Part shown: one piece after another, positions 1 through 13,283 of the stretch
Layout: every line of letters starts with the position of its first letter
How positions within the stretch are numbered: position 1 is the first letter of the stretch
Assembly (NCBI GenBank): GCA_015832175.1
Contig: WJXW01000012.1
Span: forward strand, 764,001 to 828,000
Direction: 5' to 3'
DNA: 64,000 nucleotides
Source: Paraphaeosphaeria minitans
Lineage: Eukaryota; Ascomycota; Dothideomycetes; Pleosporales; Didymosphaeriaceae
Notes under the pieces: generated by a model
What the model was told of the DNA's origin: nothing
Databases searched by the model: none
Seen by the model: the letters and a program-made list of their open reading frames with translations, nothing else
Translations under genes and position numbers: made by a program

Positions 1-419
1 GCTAAATTATTACTATTAAAATAAATCTAAAGCCTATTAAAGGGGCTAAGCTCCCTAAACTAGGATAAATTAGGGCCTAAAGGTAAAGTACCTACACTAC
101 ATATACACTCTAGGTGCGTATTATAAATAATATAGGGGTAGAGCGTAGGACAAAGACTACTATCTATAGCGTTAATAAAGAAAGGATCCCTCTCCTACTT
201 AGTAACCCCTTTCTATAAGAAGGCGATATCTACTTTAATTACAGCTTATAAATATAGCGCTAAGGCTATACTATAGCTTTAATACAGCTTATTACTATAA
301 GGGACTTTAAAGATAATATAGAGTATACTAGCTTAGATTTATTTCTTTTAGGGGTCTTATAGATAACTAGTATAAGCTTAGAGCACCTAGCGCGTATTAA
401 TAAAGTATATATAGCGTAA

Positions 420-3400
420 GTACTATATATTTCTAATATATTATATAAATATAGTAACATATTTAATAAAAAAGCAGCGTCTACCCTACTAAATTTTAAA
501 AAGTCTAATTATACTATCCCTATTATAGAGGGAAAAAAACCTCTTTATAGACCACTTTATAATCTCTTAGAGCGGGAGCTTAAGGTACTTTAAAAGTATC
601 TAGAAGATACCTTAAAAAAGGGATAAATTAAGTATAGCACTAGCCTAGCTAGAGTACTAATTCTATTTACCCCTAAGAAAAATAGCACACTATAGCTTTA
701 TATAGATTATTAGGGCCTTAACGCGATTACTATTAAAAATTATTACCTACTACTTTTAGTTAGAAAGACGCTTAACCGCCTATTAGGCGTATACTATTAT
801 ACGACCCTTAATCTTTACAACACCTACTATAGAATTTAGATCTAGGTAGGAGACAAGTAGAAAACTATATTCTAAACTCACTATAGCTACTTTAAATACT
901 TAGTAATACTATTTAGCTTAACTAATACCCTTACAAGCTTCTAGGCATATATTAATAAAGCACTAGCACTACACCTAGATTATATATATATTATGTACCT
1001 AGATAATATACTTATCTATACCTATAATAAGGATCTTACGCTTTATTAGCGTACTATCTACGCTATGCTTAAATTACTGCGTAAGGTTAATCTTTTTATT
1101 AATTTAACTAAGTGTATATTTACCTTAGGCAAAGTCTACTTCTTTAGTTTTATTATAACTATAGAAGGAATCTACGCTAATCCTACGCGTATAGTAACTA
1201 TTATAGAATAACTATAGCTAACTAGGATCTAAGAGCTCTAGTTATTTCTAGGCTTTATAAACTTTTATAGGCGATTTATTAAAGTATATACGCGAGAAAC
1301 CGCTCCTTTCCTAGACCTAGTTAAGAAGAACTAAATATTCTAATAGTTAGTAGAAGCTAATAATACTTTTAAAATGCTTAAAACATGCTTGTTAAGTGCG
1401 CCTATCTTACGCTACTTTAACCCTACACTACTAATTTGATTAAAGACTAATATATCTACTTTTATAATATATAGTATTCTTTTATAGCTATTTAAGGACT
1501 AGAAGTGGCACCTAGTTACTTTTGTGTTAAGAAAACTTTAAGTAGTAGAGCTAAATTATAAAGTATATAACCTTAAGCTCCTTACTATTATCTACTACTT
1601 TAAGCAATAGAGATATTATCTAAATAGCACACAGTATATAATTTAAGTACTAAGTAACTTTAATAACTTACGCAGTATACGCGCTCTATAGAAGCTAAAT
1701 CTATAATAAGTATAATAGGTAATATACCTAGCAGCTTTTAATTTTAAAGTAGAACACTGCCTAGGGAAAACAAACCTAGCGGATAGACTATTAAGAAGGG
1801 CAAATTACGTATAAGAGAACCTGTCGCTAACCTATTTATTACCTACCCTATAGAATAAAATACTATAGAGGACTGAGTATAGTAGAGTAAGTAGATCCAC
1901 AAATAAGCCAAGCTTATTAGGCGTATATAAGATATATATTACTAATATTTATAGAGCTATAAGGGTCCCTACTACTAGTGCTATAGTGTGTACACTATAT
2001 ATACTATGCTTACTAGTTAGAGTATTAGTTAGTAGTAAATCTATAATAAAAAAGTCTAACTTTATTACTAAAGTTTAGTAGTTTTAGCAAAGGGACGCCT
2101 TTACTATTAAGCATATTACTAGCTTAAGGCGTAAAAGAAGCACTTAAAGTAGTAGTAAGGCGTAAGTATAGCGCCTTAATAAAATAGAAGTCCTAAGGTA
2201 TAATAGCAGATTATATATCCTAGATAAACTAGTAATTAAGTAAGAGATTTTGTTCTAGCACTATAACACGTATATAGTAGGCCACTTTAGCGTATATAGA
2301 ACGCTTAAGGCTATTAAGAGGACCTACTATTAGCCTCTTATAGGTTAAGATATTTAGAAGTACGTAAAGACTTATACTATTTACTAAAGGAGTAAAGCTT
2401 TAAGGTATAGTAAGTATAGCTAGCTATTACCTCTTTTAACGCTAAAAGATATCTTTAAGGAAGTCTTACTAGATTTTATAACTAGATTCTTACTAGTAAA
2501 GGATTAAAGTAGCTGCGCTTTTAATATAATTTTTATAATTATATACTACTTCTTTAAGATAGCTATCTATATCCCTATATAGAAAATATAGGATGTAAAG
2601 GAATTTATAAAAGCCTACTTCTAAAAGGTTATCTTAAAGTTTAGTATTTAGAAATCTAATAAGGGCTCTACCTTTACCTTTACTTTTTGGGCAGAAATAT
2701 ACTACTAACTATAGGTAAAGCGTAGGCTTAGCACTACTTTCTACCCCTAAATAGACAGGCAAACAGAGCGCTAGAATTAGACACTTAAATAATACCTTTA
2801 TATATTTATTACACCTCTATAAATAAACTAGGTTAAACTACTCTTAACAGTTTAATTTGTATATAATAACTCTATCTATAATTTAATAAAAATAACGCCT
2901 TTCTATATAGTATATAGTAAGCACCCTATCTTTACTACGCCTCCTATAGATAGTAGGCTAGAGGGGAAGCTACTAGATACAGTTAAGAGAATAAAACGTA
3001 TATACAGCGTACACGTATTACTTATAGAGCACCTATACTTAGTATAAGAGTATTAAAGCTAGTACTATAATAAGAAGTATAAGTAAAAGTTATTCTAAAA
3101 AAGTAACTTAGTCCTACTTAGTATAAAGAATATATATATGCTTTAATAACTAAGTAAGAAGCTATTAAGAAAATTTATTAGGCCCTTCTAAGTATAGGAC
3201 GTAGTTAGAATATAGGCATACTATCTACTCCTCCTACTATACTATTATATTTATAACGTGTTTTATATTTCACTTCTTTAATAATAGAAACTAAAGCTAG
3301 AAGTAGAAGATATTAACATCTAGCTACTAGAGGTTATACCTAAAGGAGGAGAAGCCTAGGAAGGAGAAGAAATCCTAGCTAAGTAAATAAAAAAGGGGTA

Positions 3401-3560
3401 AAAGTAATACCTACTCTACTAGAAAGGCTATAATGAAACTTAGAATACCTAGATTCTAGAGTTAGACTTTAAAGATATAGATAATCTAGTCTAAACTTTT
3501 AAAGGGAAAAGAGCTGCGTATATAAAAAAGAAGTAAAGAATATAATAAGAGTATATAAAA
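420..3560 (+). pseudogene. Gypsy pol remnant of A1 (RT, RNase H, integrase, chromodomain)
   Basis: The conceptual reading contains Gypsy RT landmarks: a proline/lysine motif before RT, a decayed 'VDYRGLN..TIKN' region near 690-740, a 'TLDLR.AYHRI' equivalent near 800-835, and the active-site box at 996-1007, which reads Y-L-D-N where the family has Y-L-D-D (GAC/GAT to AAT by RIP). RNase H and tether follow to about 1800 and integrase to about 2950. A chromodomain follows around 3400-3510, with the YL.KWKGY..TW core recognisable although both tryptophans are TAG. Such a chromodomain places the element in the chromovirus lineage. In-frame stops are all TAG or TAA, from CAG, CAA or TGG, so the gene is dead. 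Confidence 0.85.
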
Positions 3561-3696
3561 CGTAGATATAATATATATTATTATAAAGCACTATAGTGTA
3601 AGGAGCACTTATAGCTTATTAAAAGTATTTACTTAAGGCTTATAGGCTAGCTTCTAAGAAGTAATCTAACTAAACTACGCGCTACTTACGCCCCTA

Positions 3697-4475
3697 CTAC
3701 TTATAATCTTTATTATTTTTACTATTTTTACTATTCTTACTTATTACACCTTTAGTAGTAACCTCCTCCCTACTCTCTTTATTACTATTATCTAAGTTAC
3801 TCTTATTATAGTGAGGAGTAGACGCTAAATTAACCTAGAATAAGTTATTAGTATATATTTTAAGTGTAAGAAAGGTGTAAACTTACTATCTACTATATAA
3901 AAAAAATAACTACTTTAAGAGTATTAGTAATCTAACGCTACTTTACTAGGATTAAGCCTAGATACTAAGGGCTAGTAGTAGGCACCTAAGTCGCTACACC
4001 TATAGGTATACTAATATAAGCTATAATACACTAGCAGTTAGCTAGCTCTAAGTTAAATTACTTCTAGTAATAAGCTAGCTTTAGGCCTACTACCTTTATA
4101 CGCTTATCTATTTTTCGCTACCTACCTAGGGTCTCTATAACTTTAATATAGTAGTAGTTATAAAAGGCATATAGGCGATTAAGGCGCCTATTTATTACTT
4201 TTAGCACCTATAAGTATTAGCTAAAGCGTATATATAATATATAACTCTAGATATACTAAATCGCACTCTCTGTAATTACCTTTAATATAATAATTATAGC
4301 GCTTATTATTATCTTTAGCATAGTTTTTAAAAAGTTTTCCTAAGTTCTATACGCAGCGTATATAAGTTATAAGCACTATATTATAGTTTATGCGCTTAGT
4401 ATTTCTACTAAATATAAAGGCGGCGGCATTATAGAGATTAGACTTCTTAATATATTTAGGTACTAGGTAGTACAG
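3697..4475 (-). pseudogene. Antisense ORF of family A, copy A1
   Basis: Reading opposite to pol from just inside the 3' LTR gives a frame that is shared, residue for residue apart from transition changes, with A2 (28473-29250) and A3. Its best-kept stretch is about 90 codons with one stop, unlike the sense pol, where a stop comes roughly every ten codons. It starts near residues YYLVPKYIKKSNL and ends with an acidic, lysine/asparagine-rich tail. I do not recognise the protein. It could be an accessory gene of the element or a captured host fragment. Stops seen are TAG/TAA only. Confidence 0.55.
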
Positions 4476-4822
4476 TATCTTAGGTAATTAAGGGGTTATT
4501 TAAAGATTAAGCGCTCTGTCTATACTAAGAATAAGTTATATATATATTATATAGGTAGAGAGCACACGAAGATTAAAACAATATTAACACTATATAGCTC
4601 TATTACCCTATATTATAAGAGGCTATAGTAAATAGAAGGCGTAAGAGCCTTACAATAAATAACATATATAATATATTTATAACGTACGCTATTTACTTAT
4701 AACACGCTGCTATTACGTATATAACGTACACCTCTATAGACACTCTTTTCTTTTTCTATAGGGTGAGGTTTTTATTAAGGCTATAGTATACTATAGAGGA
4801 CTGCAGCTAGAGGGGGAGGTTC

Positions 4823-5038
4823 TATAATAGGTAGATTATAATATTATTGTAGTGTTATAGTATCTAGCGCTAAGGCCTTATAGAGGGTCTGTGCGCTAAG
4901 TAAGCTAGCTGCGCAAAACCTACGCTACACGTTAACTTAATATAAGATAAGTATTATTCTATTAATATTACTAGAGTTATCCTTTTACTGTCCTTCTTGG
5001 TGTGAAGCAAGTACTATTGCCTATAACCAGACCTCACA
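4823..5038 (+). repeat. 3' LTR of A1 (216 bp)
   Basis: Matches the two LTRs of A2 along its full length with transition differences. A polypurine tract (AGAGGGGGAGG) lies immediately upstream at about 4809-4820. It begins TATAATAGG, where the less mutated 5' LTR of A2 begins TGTAACGGG, and ends CCTCACA. Confidence 0.9.
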
Positions 5039-6016
5039 CTTAGTGCTAGGTCTTAGTAAGTAGGTATAGAAGAATCGCTCCTAGTTGTGTAATAAAGGTG
5101 TGCAGTAGAAGTGAGGTATAAGGTAGCTTTCTATACTTCTTCTTTATTACTTTATTAGTCTTATTTATCTTCCTCCTCTTTCGTGTAATAGTCTTTATCC
5201 TCTAGCTCTCCTTTAAAGTTAAGGATAATATTATCTAGCTAGATAGAAGTATAATCTTCTAGTTATTAAAGAGACTAGGAGTGTCTAGCCTCTTTATATA
5301 ATATAGTTTGTTAGGTAAAAGCAGTTTAGGTTTTAGGCTGCTACTACTAGTGTAGCTCTATATATAGTGTCTCTGTCCTCGCATGTATAGGGATAGGCCC
5401 TAGCTATACTCTATATATATATACATTGCCTATAGATAGTGTAAGTTGTATTATTAGAATTATACAAAGTAGTTTAGGTTATAGTTATAGCGTTATTATA
5501 CAAAGGGTCTATAGCTTATAGTTAAGCTATAATAGTTTAAAGAGTTTCTTTATATAGGTGTCCTTTATTATAGTATTAGTAGTAATAAAGCCTTTCTTTA
5601 TAAAAAAAAGTAATAAGCTCTCTTCTTACCATAGAACTAATCTTATTAAAGGTTCTCTTTTTTTAGTTATTAAAATCTTTAGTAAAAGAAAAAATTACCT
5701 CTTTACCTTTAAGGCTACTTATATAATATTACGCAATTATATACACTGCATAAGTATTTAGCTATTTTAGAGAAGGGGGTAGGTAGCTGTGTAGATCTAC
5801 TCTATCCACCTAGTACTTTCGTGCAATCTCTCCTCTTAAGGTAATAGCCTTAATATTTATTACTTCTTCTACTTATTAAAGCTATGTTGCTTTGTCTTCT
5901 TACTAAAGAGGCAGTATTAATTATTACGTAACGTCCTTAGGTTATAGTTCTTTTAGGAAGTCTCCTAGTTTTAAGGCTATATTATTGTTATCTTTTTTAA
6001 TTATATAACGTGTCTG

Positions 6017-6092
6017 CGTTTAGTTATTACTAGTTTAATTGTGCGACATGTTTACGTTTAGTTATCGCTAGTTTAATCGTGCAACATGTTTT
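6017..6092 (+). repeat. 38-bp tandem repeat, two copies
   Basis: Units start at 6017 and 6055 (CGTTTAGTTATYRCTAGTTT...) and differ by a few transitions only. Confidence 0.8.
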
Positions 6093-6155
6093 TTAGAGTT
6101 GTGAATATACTTACTATCTCCTTTCTTTTCTATAGAATAGCTTAGACTAGATTGT

Positions 6156-6160
6156 ATAAC
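6156..6160. repeat. Target site duplication of element D, left copy (ATAAC)
   Basis: ATAAC directly before the left LTR is repeated perfectly directly after the right LTR at 13479-13483. Confidence 0.92.
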
Positions 6161-6355
6161 TGTTGTGGTAAAAAGGGCTCGAACTATTACAGGATATTCA
6201 GGAGCAGAGTTGTAAAGAATACAAATAGCTGATTGTAGGAAAGGATGCCGAAAGGGCAGACTATATACAAAAGAAATAAGTCTCTTAGCAAGAATCCTGT
6301 AATCTAAATTAGTAGATCTAGAAAGAATTATAGAAGTAAGTGTTTTACTTTAACA
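6161..6355 (-). repeat. Left (3') LTR of element D (195 bp)
   Basis: Pairs with 13284-13478. Its first ~115 bp keep C and G where the right copy has T and A; in the last ~80 bp the relation is reversed. Confidence 0.93.
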
Positions 6356-6410
6356 CACCCCCTAGGTGATCGCTTAAAGTAGATTACCTATCCTAAGAAG
6401 TAATCTATAA

Positions 6411-7990
6411 TTGTCTAAATCCTTTCTAAAGATCTTTAAAAAACTATCTAAAGGCTGTTTAAAGATTAAAAAACTATTAAGAATTGTTCTTCTAAATCTC
6501 CTTATCTTAAGAACAGCGATTCTATTACCCCCTACTTATTGTGATAGTAAAATAATCACTGTTTATTTTTTAAATTACAAATCCTATTATAAATCGTGTC
6601 TAGAATCTCTTCTTCTAGTGGGTTAGGAGCTTATAAGCGTGGCATAAAGGCCTAGAGCGTAAACACTTTTATTCTACTACTCTTTTCGCTCACTTCCTAT
6701 TAACTATAAGGTAATTTCCCCACTCTTACTAGCTAGCAAGTATAATAGGTAGGTGCGTTTTAATTAGAAAGGAGTAGTAGTAAGAGAAATAAGTAGTAAG
6801 GAAGGAGCGTATTTAGCGCTTAATAATTAGATAGGCAGTAGAGCATATAAGCCCTTTACTAGCGCTTAATCTTCTCTCTTTAATCTTTTACTTTTAACAC
6901 TTTAACCTCCTATCTAATTTAAGCCTACTAGTTTAAGCCTTTAAATCCTACTACTTTATAGTAGGTTCTCTTTTTCTAATTATTACTTTGCGCTTTTTCT
7001 ATTATTTAGAGCTTTGCTAACTCTTTTAGATATCTAATAACCTAGCTAAAGTACGCGCAGTAAAGGCTGTAAAAGCTATTAAATAAAGCTTTTAATCCTC
7101 CTAACAAGATCCTCCTACTCTACTAGCTCCTCCTACCCTAGCTCTAGGCCCTTAGTAATTGCTTAGTACTCTTAAATAAGTAAACTACTTAAGCTGCTTA
7201 AAAAGAGCTCTAGTAAAAAAGAGTAATAGGCGCTACTATAATAACGCTTTAAGCTTAGGTAGGCGCTGCTATACCTACTTTACCTACTCTTACACTACTA
7301 TATATAAAGTTATTTTATTACTTTAGCTAATTCTACTAATTATTTCTGTAGCTAGCCGTATATTTAGACTCTAGCTATAGATTTTATCTACTATTAACTA
7401 TTAGAGAGTGCTAATATAAGCTTTTATTCTAAGATTCTTTTTAGATTTAACTAATACTTTCTGTAGAAGAGGCTAATTACTAAGCTATATAAAAGGGTTA
7501 AGGTGGCCTTATAAAGTCCTCCTTTTACTAGCAGTTAGGAGGAGTAAGCTTAGTATATAGCTACTATTCTACTCCCTCCTTTCTAGCTAATCCTTAGTAG
7601 AGGATAAAGTAATTACCCTCTTACTCTACCTATTAAGGAGTAGTGTAGTCGCAGCTAATACCCTAATTAAAATAGCTAGATAAGCAGCCTATTAGCTCTA
7701 AAGTAGAGTAGAGGCTAGGTAAGTGCTTCTCTTCCTACTAATTAAAAGAGGGGAGGCTAGAGTAAGCTATTACTTACTACTAATTAAAGGAGAAGTAGAG
7801 GAGGTGAATAGGGTGAGGAATTACCTACTATAAAGAGGAGGAAAAGAGGAGGATAGAGAGAATCTCCTACTACTAATTATAAAGGAGATTCTCGCACCCC
7901 TGTAATTAAGTAGAGGAGGAAGAGGGTTTATATACTTATAAATAAGCTCTTTAATCTCCTCTTCCTCTAATTCTTATTCTCCCTTTAATC
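6411..7990 (+). pseudogene. Antisense ORF of Copia element D
   Basis: Opposite to pol, one frame can be followed from about 6411 to about 7990, some 520 codons, interrupted only by TAA/TAG codons that RIP would make from CAA/CAG/TGG. The first 71 codons are entirely open. The C-terminal third is basic and repetitive (several Thr-Asn-Gln/stop-Arg-Arg blocks near 7720-7900). I do not recognise the protein. Copia pol normally ends close to the 3' LTR, so this 1.7 kb is an addition to the usual plan. A second + frame also has few stops in part of the region, so the frame choice is probable rather than certain. Confidence 0.4.
7858..7893. repeat. Perfect 11-bp inverted repeat with 14-nt loop
   Basis: GAGAATCTCCT at 7858-7868 and AGGAGATTCTC at 7883-7893 inside element D. 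It may be part of degenerate coding repeats rather than a functional hairpin. Confidence 0.6.
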
Positions 7991-8089
7991 TTTTCTTTTT
8001 TTTCTTTTTCTTTTCTTATTTCCTAGCTCTAAATTAATAATTCTAGGTAGTTAATAGATTATTTCTCTACTTACCTACTCTTATTCTAT

Positions 8090-11000
8090 AATTATTATGC
8101 TTATATCTTGTAGATTTAATAGCCTTTTAAATCTATTAAACTACTAATAAGTAATAGCCTTTGTAAAGCTATCTACTAGCATTTCGCTAGTTAGAAAATA
8201 TTCTATTTAAAATAATCTTTTCGTATGCTCTTACCGCAACTATATATTCTAAATATCTATATAGCGCAGTTAAGTAGTGATTCTTTCGTTCTTTCTAATT
8301 ACTAAATAAATAGTTTAAAGATTGTTATAATAGACCTTCTATAAAGATCCTAGATCTAGAGTAAGCTTAGTAAAGAATCTCTTAATCGCTATAGCTTCTT
8401 TACTTATATATTTAAGCGCTAGAAGCTCTGCTTCTATTATTAAAGTGGTAATCGTGTTCTATTAAGCTGCTTTCTATAGGATAGCTCCTCTAAATAATAG
8501 GATAATATATCTATAGAAAGATTGCTGTAATATTAGATTATTAGCAAATAAGGCATCTCCACATATTAGTAGATTAGGTCTATTATAGCCTCTAAAGACT
8601 ATAGCCTACTATCTAGTTTAATAGAGGTAAAGGATCACATAATTAATAGTAGCAAAGTGTTCTTTACTTAAATTTGTTAGAAAGTGTAATAGCTTTAACA
8701 CTATAAAGGCTATATCTAGGCGTAGTATAATTGCTATATAGAGAGCTAATCCCACCTCTTCTTAAAAGAGCTTTATTTATTAAGGAGTAGCTTCTCCTAT
8801 GCTTAGAACAAGATCTTCTACTAATAGAGGTGTAGGAGGGAAGCTCCTAGAGTTTAAAAGGTTAAACTTTTTCGTGATCTTATTAATGTAGGTATTATAG
8901 ACTAGAGAAATTAATCTTACTTCTCTATCCCTAATTACTTAAACACTTAGAAACTACTCTACTAGTCCTTTTAATTTAATCTCGTATTTATTCGCGATTT
9001 TTTTCTAAAAATCTAGAACTTCTTTCTCTTTACTCTTGTGATAGAGAAGAAGAATATTGTTAATATAAAATAGAATAATAATACTTTAATTACTATTAAA
9101 GAAAAGGCATAGCTCTTCTAGCAAAGCTAAGAGTTTATAAGATTAAAGTAATCCCGCAAATTCCTTATACTAAAGAAGTGGTAAATCTCTTAAGCTATAC
9201 AAAGCTTAATTTAATCTTACACACTTTCCTAGCTTTTTAAAACTATTAGGTAATTTATAAGTTACTAGATTAGTAGCTGTAATAAAAGCATTTAGAAACG
9301 CTCTTACTATATTAAATTATAAGATTTCTAGATTAAATTCTGCTGCTAGAGCTATAGCTAATTAAAAAGATCTTACTACTAGGGTAGTAGTATAGGTAGA
9401 GTGGAGAGTATTCTTTTTCTAAAGATCTCCTTTTATAACAATTTAAGTTTTGCACTTTTTAAAGTATCTATTTTAATTAAACTTATAGGTAAAGATCTAC
9501 TTTAAAGGGAGTAGTCGCTCTAACACCTCTAATTATTTAATCTCTGTCTAGGTACCTTTATCTTGTAAAGTTAAGATCTCCTTATAAGTAGTAAGGAGGA
9601 ATAGCTTCCTATATAGATAATTATAAAGGTGTTTCTATAAGGTTAGCTCTAGTGTAAGCTTATCTCTATAAGTCTAAGCTGTATAAGACGCTCTAGGCGC
9701 CTTTCTAAATATAGAAGCGAATACTATTACATTTAGTGTAATATATTCTTCTTACTTAGACTAGGCCTCTACTACTCTTAGTATAAACATATGCTCTAAT
9801 ATTATATTAAGATTACTTTAAAGATAATTAGTAATTAGTGTATAAGCGCCTAGCTTCTACCTACCCCCTAGCTAATTGTCCTAATTATTTTGCTTTTTTA
9901 ATCTTTGTAATAGCAGATAGTAATTTATTAGTTAGTTAATTTCTAGTGCTTTACTACAATTTCGCCTACTTATTCTACTTACCTCTAGATAGATCTGCCT
10001 TCGCCTTTAGCGCGCTAGTAGGTTATCTACTTTATCTAGCGTAATTAAGTTATCTACGCTAGGTTAATTAGCAACCTAATTAGTTTCTACTAATAAATAG
10101 GGTATTAAATCCCTAGATTCTAGCGGGCTAGCTCTTTTAGTAGTATTCTAGTGGCTGCTAGATATCTCTTAATTGCTTAATAGATTACTTTTAAGATTAC
10201 CTAGCTCTAGTGTCTAATTAGGGGTTATAAGTCCTATGCTTCTTTTTCTACTTAAGCGAATTCTTAGCTACTAGCTAGCTAAGCCTACAGCTTACTTAGT
10301 AGTAGGTACTTTAGGTTCCTAATTACTTAGCTAGCCTACTTTACTTTTAATTACTTAAAGGTTACCTATAGGTCTAGTAGTAGTTCTTATATACTTATTT
10401 GTTTTAGGAAGAATATTAAGCGCGTCTTTATACGCTTCTTTTAGATTATTTAGCTCTCTTTCTTAGAGGCTTTCTACTATTTTTAACACTTCTATTTTTA
10501 GAATAGATTGTTCCTCTAATCTTTTATAGAATAAGGACTTATTAAACCTTACGTTTTGTGTAGTAATTACCTAATTAAGCTAGGGAATCTATATTTAGTA
10601 GATATTAGAAGCTTTATAGCCTACTAGGTATTTAATATAGCCCCTAGGATTTACTTTAAATCCTCTTCTATCTCGCCTAGCTATACGCTCCTAATCTAAA
10701 GAGTAAGCTTAGTAGCTATAGGCGTAGATAGCACTTTAGTTTAGATAAAGATTAGCTATCCTATATTATATTTTTACTAGTTTAAAATAACAAAAATATT
10801 GTCTAAACTAAGTATCTAATGTTTTATTAGGGGATTAATAGCTTAATACTAGGCTAGGAATTATTCCTTAGAGCTAGTATACTGCTTATATAATCTTAGG
10901 CTAGAGATTTAATAGCAGATTTGCGCTTGTTTACATTTTACTTACTTTTATTATAAGCTTCTAGCCTACTCTTTCTGCAGCGCTATTAGGCTTATGTGTA

Positions 11001-13200
11001 TAGGGTAGTAGTCTACTAATTGTTATCCTTTCCTAATTAGCCTAAAATTTGTACTAGGATTTCCCTCTCTATAGAAGTGTTGCTATATTATTATCCTAGT
11101 AGATTTTTGTAATTCAAAGCTCGTATTTTATATTAATAAGAACTAAGAAATCCTGCTACACTCTTATTATTTTAGAAAGCGTCTTTATTCTAAAATTAAA
11201 AATATAAGGTTTTTTACTAAAATTTTCTTTAATTAGCAAAACCTAGTTTTCTCTATTTTAAGTAGTGGGCATATTAAATAAATCTTAGAATAATAAGTAA
11301 AATAGCCTAGGTAATTATTCTCTAGGTCTCTTAGAGATTAGTTAAGTTACGTGTATAGTAGTATAGTGCTTATAATCCTTTTTTAATATTCTAGTAATCT
11401 TTACACCTTAGGCTGCAGTTACTAGAACTTATAGGGCTCTACTTTTTATATACCCTACTTAAAGGTGCTAGAGGTCCTTAGAATCTAATCTCTTAATATT
11501 AACCTAGAATAATCCTTTAGTAGTTACACTTATAATAATTAGATAAGAGCAGATTAGCTTATATTATAAGAAAGTAAGGTTATACTTGTATCTTAGGTCT
11601 ACTAAAATAACGCTTTATTCTAGGCTTCTAATCCTAAAAGTGTGATCTAAACTAAAGTACTAAATCTTTACTTTCTTTAAAAGAGCTTCTAATATAATAT
11701 TCACATAAAAGCCTTCTACTACTCTTACTCCTTAGAGTAGTAGATTTTCTATAAATCTTCTATTTTTCCTATGTAAAGCGTTCTTAATTAGTCTATTACT
11801 AATTCCTAAAATTAGGAGGCTTTATATACCTGCCTCTACACTCTTATTTAATAATTAAAACGTCCTAGGAATAAGTCTTTTATAATTATTAACTAGGTAA
11901 ACTGCTGTAGCACTATCTAGTATTATACATTCTAATAGAGGATAAGCGTTAGAATGTAGAGTAGAGTAGACACCTAATACTCTATTATCTGTAGGCAGAT
12001 TAAATAGGTTTAGTAGAGCAGCAGTAATACTACTAGGATACTTAATAGTCTTAGTAGAGGATTATTTCTTATTTTATTCTGCCTTTGTAATCGTATTACA
12101 AAGGTTTGACCACTTAGGCTACTTAAGTTAATTAAGAATCTCTAATTTTTCTTTATTAGTAAAATTAAATAATAATATTCTATTCTAAGGTAATCTAGCT
12201 ATCGCGGTTTAAAGTCTTTGGCACTCTATTAGTTTCTACCTATAAGTATAGGGCTTATAGGGATAGTTTAGTTGTTTCTTTGTCTAATTAGACAAACTAG
12301 AACTATTAGAGTTAGTAGATTGTTTTAATAATCTATTAAAAGTGGTAAATACTCTACTTATTTTATTAGAACTAGATTAGATTAAATGCTCCTAAATAAG
12401 CGCTAAAAATACCTTCCCTAGATTGTCTAGCATAATCTAATTCTGTCCTAGCGTCTTATCCTAGATTAGCTGTTAGTTTATGAATTAGGCCTAATCTAGT
12501 GCTATACGCGCAGTAATTATATCTAGGAAATCTTAGGTAGTAAGCAGTCTACTAATTTCACTAATTAAGTAGGTCTTTGCTTTTTAATAGAGGAGCTGCT
12601 ACTTTTTAAACTAGGTCTTAGGACTTTGTCTTACCTACTTAGCCTTCTTAAGATAAGCGCGGTACAAAGCTTAAATATTATTTTATATAACTTTTTTATT
12701 TAGTGCGAGATCTTCTTTTAAGAGTTAAATTAGAAACTAAAGCGTAGTTTAGCGTGTATTAACTAGAGTAATTATAGCAGGAGTAAGTAGATTAGGTAAT
12801 ACTATAGCGTTTACCTAAGTCTAGAGATTCTGTATCTTAGTATAGTCTGCTTACTAGTCTAAAACTGCTGCTCTATATTCTGCTATTTATAAAGGAAAGC
12901 TCTCCTTATCTATTTTATACTTAGTAAGCTCTACTTTGTATAATTAAATACTCGCCACAGAGGCTATATCCGTAATTAGTAATAGTTTCTATAGGAGCGG
13001 AGGTTATTCTAGCTTTGTGTAATTAATTACTAGAGCGTTAATTGCCTCTAGATTAATTTAGTTCTAGATTCCTTTTAAGTTTGCTTAGAATTAAAGCTAG
13101 ACAAACTAGTAGGGCTAACTAGCGCAATTAACAAGCTATACTTCTACTATTTTAATAATTTTTGTAATTAGAAATAGGGGGTTGTATTATAGAGAGGTTC
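8090..13200 (-). pseudogene. Copia gag-pol remnant of element D
   Basis: Reading on the minus strand, the C-terminal RNase H is clear: the block equivalent to 'R.NERI..LRHVDI....LR.....G' lies near 8200-8320 and the terminal 'T.EM.AD..TKAL' block near 8150-8190. The reverse transcriptase active site lies near 9041-9075 and reads F-Y-I-N-N-I-L-L where Copia has Y-V-D-D, both Asp codons having gone to AAY by G-to-A change. Integrase and gag lie further right, toward the 5' LTR at 13284, but are too eroded for me to place precisely. Many TAG/TAA stops; inactive. Confidence 0.8.
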
Positions 13201-13283
13201 TAAATAGAGTGTTGTATAATAATTTGAGCGTTGCTAAGTAGGTAGGGAGAATTATCCTACGTTCTAAGCGCTAGGCTTATAAC

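Larger units (their letters stand above)
1..5038 (+). mobile_element. Family A chromovirus copy A1, 5'-truncated by the window edge, RIP-degraded
   Basis: This is the 3' part of a Gypsy-type LTR retrotransposon. The window opens inside its gag/pol junction; base 1 aligns with about base 24725 of the complete copy A2. Reading + it gives reverse transcriptase, RNase H, integrase, a chromodomain, then a reverse-strand frame and a 3' LTR ending TG..CA style at 5038. It is riddled with TAG/TAA stops and differs from A2 almost only by C/T and G/A transitions, as RIP predicts. It cannot be autonomous. The sequence immediately after the LTR (5039 on) is not family A, so 5038 is a true element end. 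The matching target duplication lies outside the window. Confidence 0.9.
5039..6160. other. Unassigned AT-rich sequence between A1 and element D
   Basis: Moderately RIP-like sequence that matches none of the elements in the window. Together with 13484-13950 it forms the old target into which element D inserted. It holds a short open frame at 5558-5761 (+) without a recognisable domain, and a 38-bp direct repeat at 6017-6092. CpA dinucleotides are more frequent here than inside the elements, so RIP looks weaker. Confidence 0.5.

Noticed and set aside
5558..5761. 67-codon + frame in unassigned RIPed sequence
   Set aside because: Lysine/isoleucine-rich as expected of AT-rich DNA; no element domain and no second copy in the window to test it.
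9058..9069. Possible active reverse transcriptase
   Set aside because: All RT active sites in the window (A1, A2, B, C1, D) have lost at least one catalytic Asp to Asn and all pol frames have many stops.
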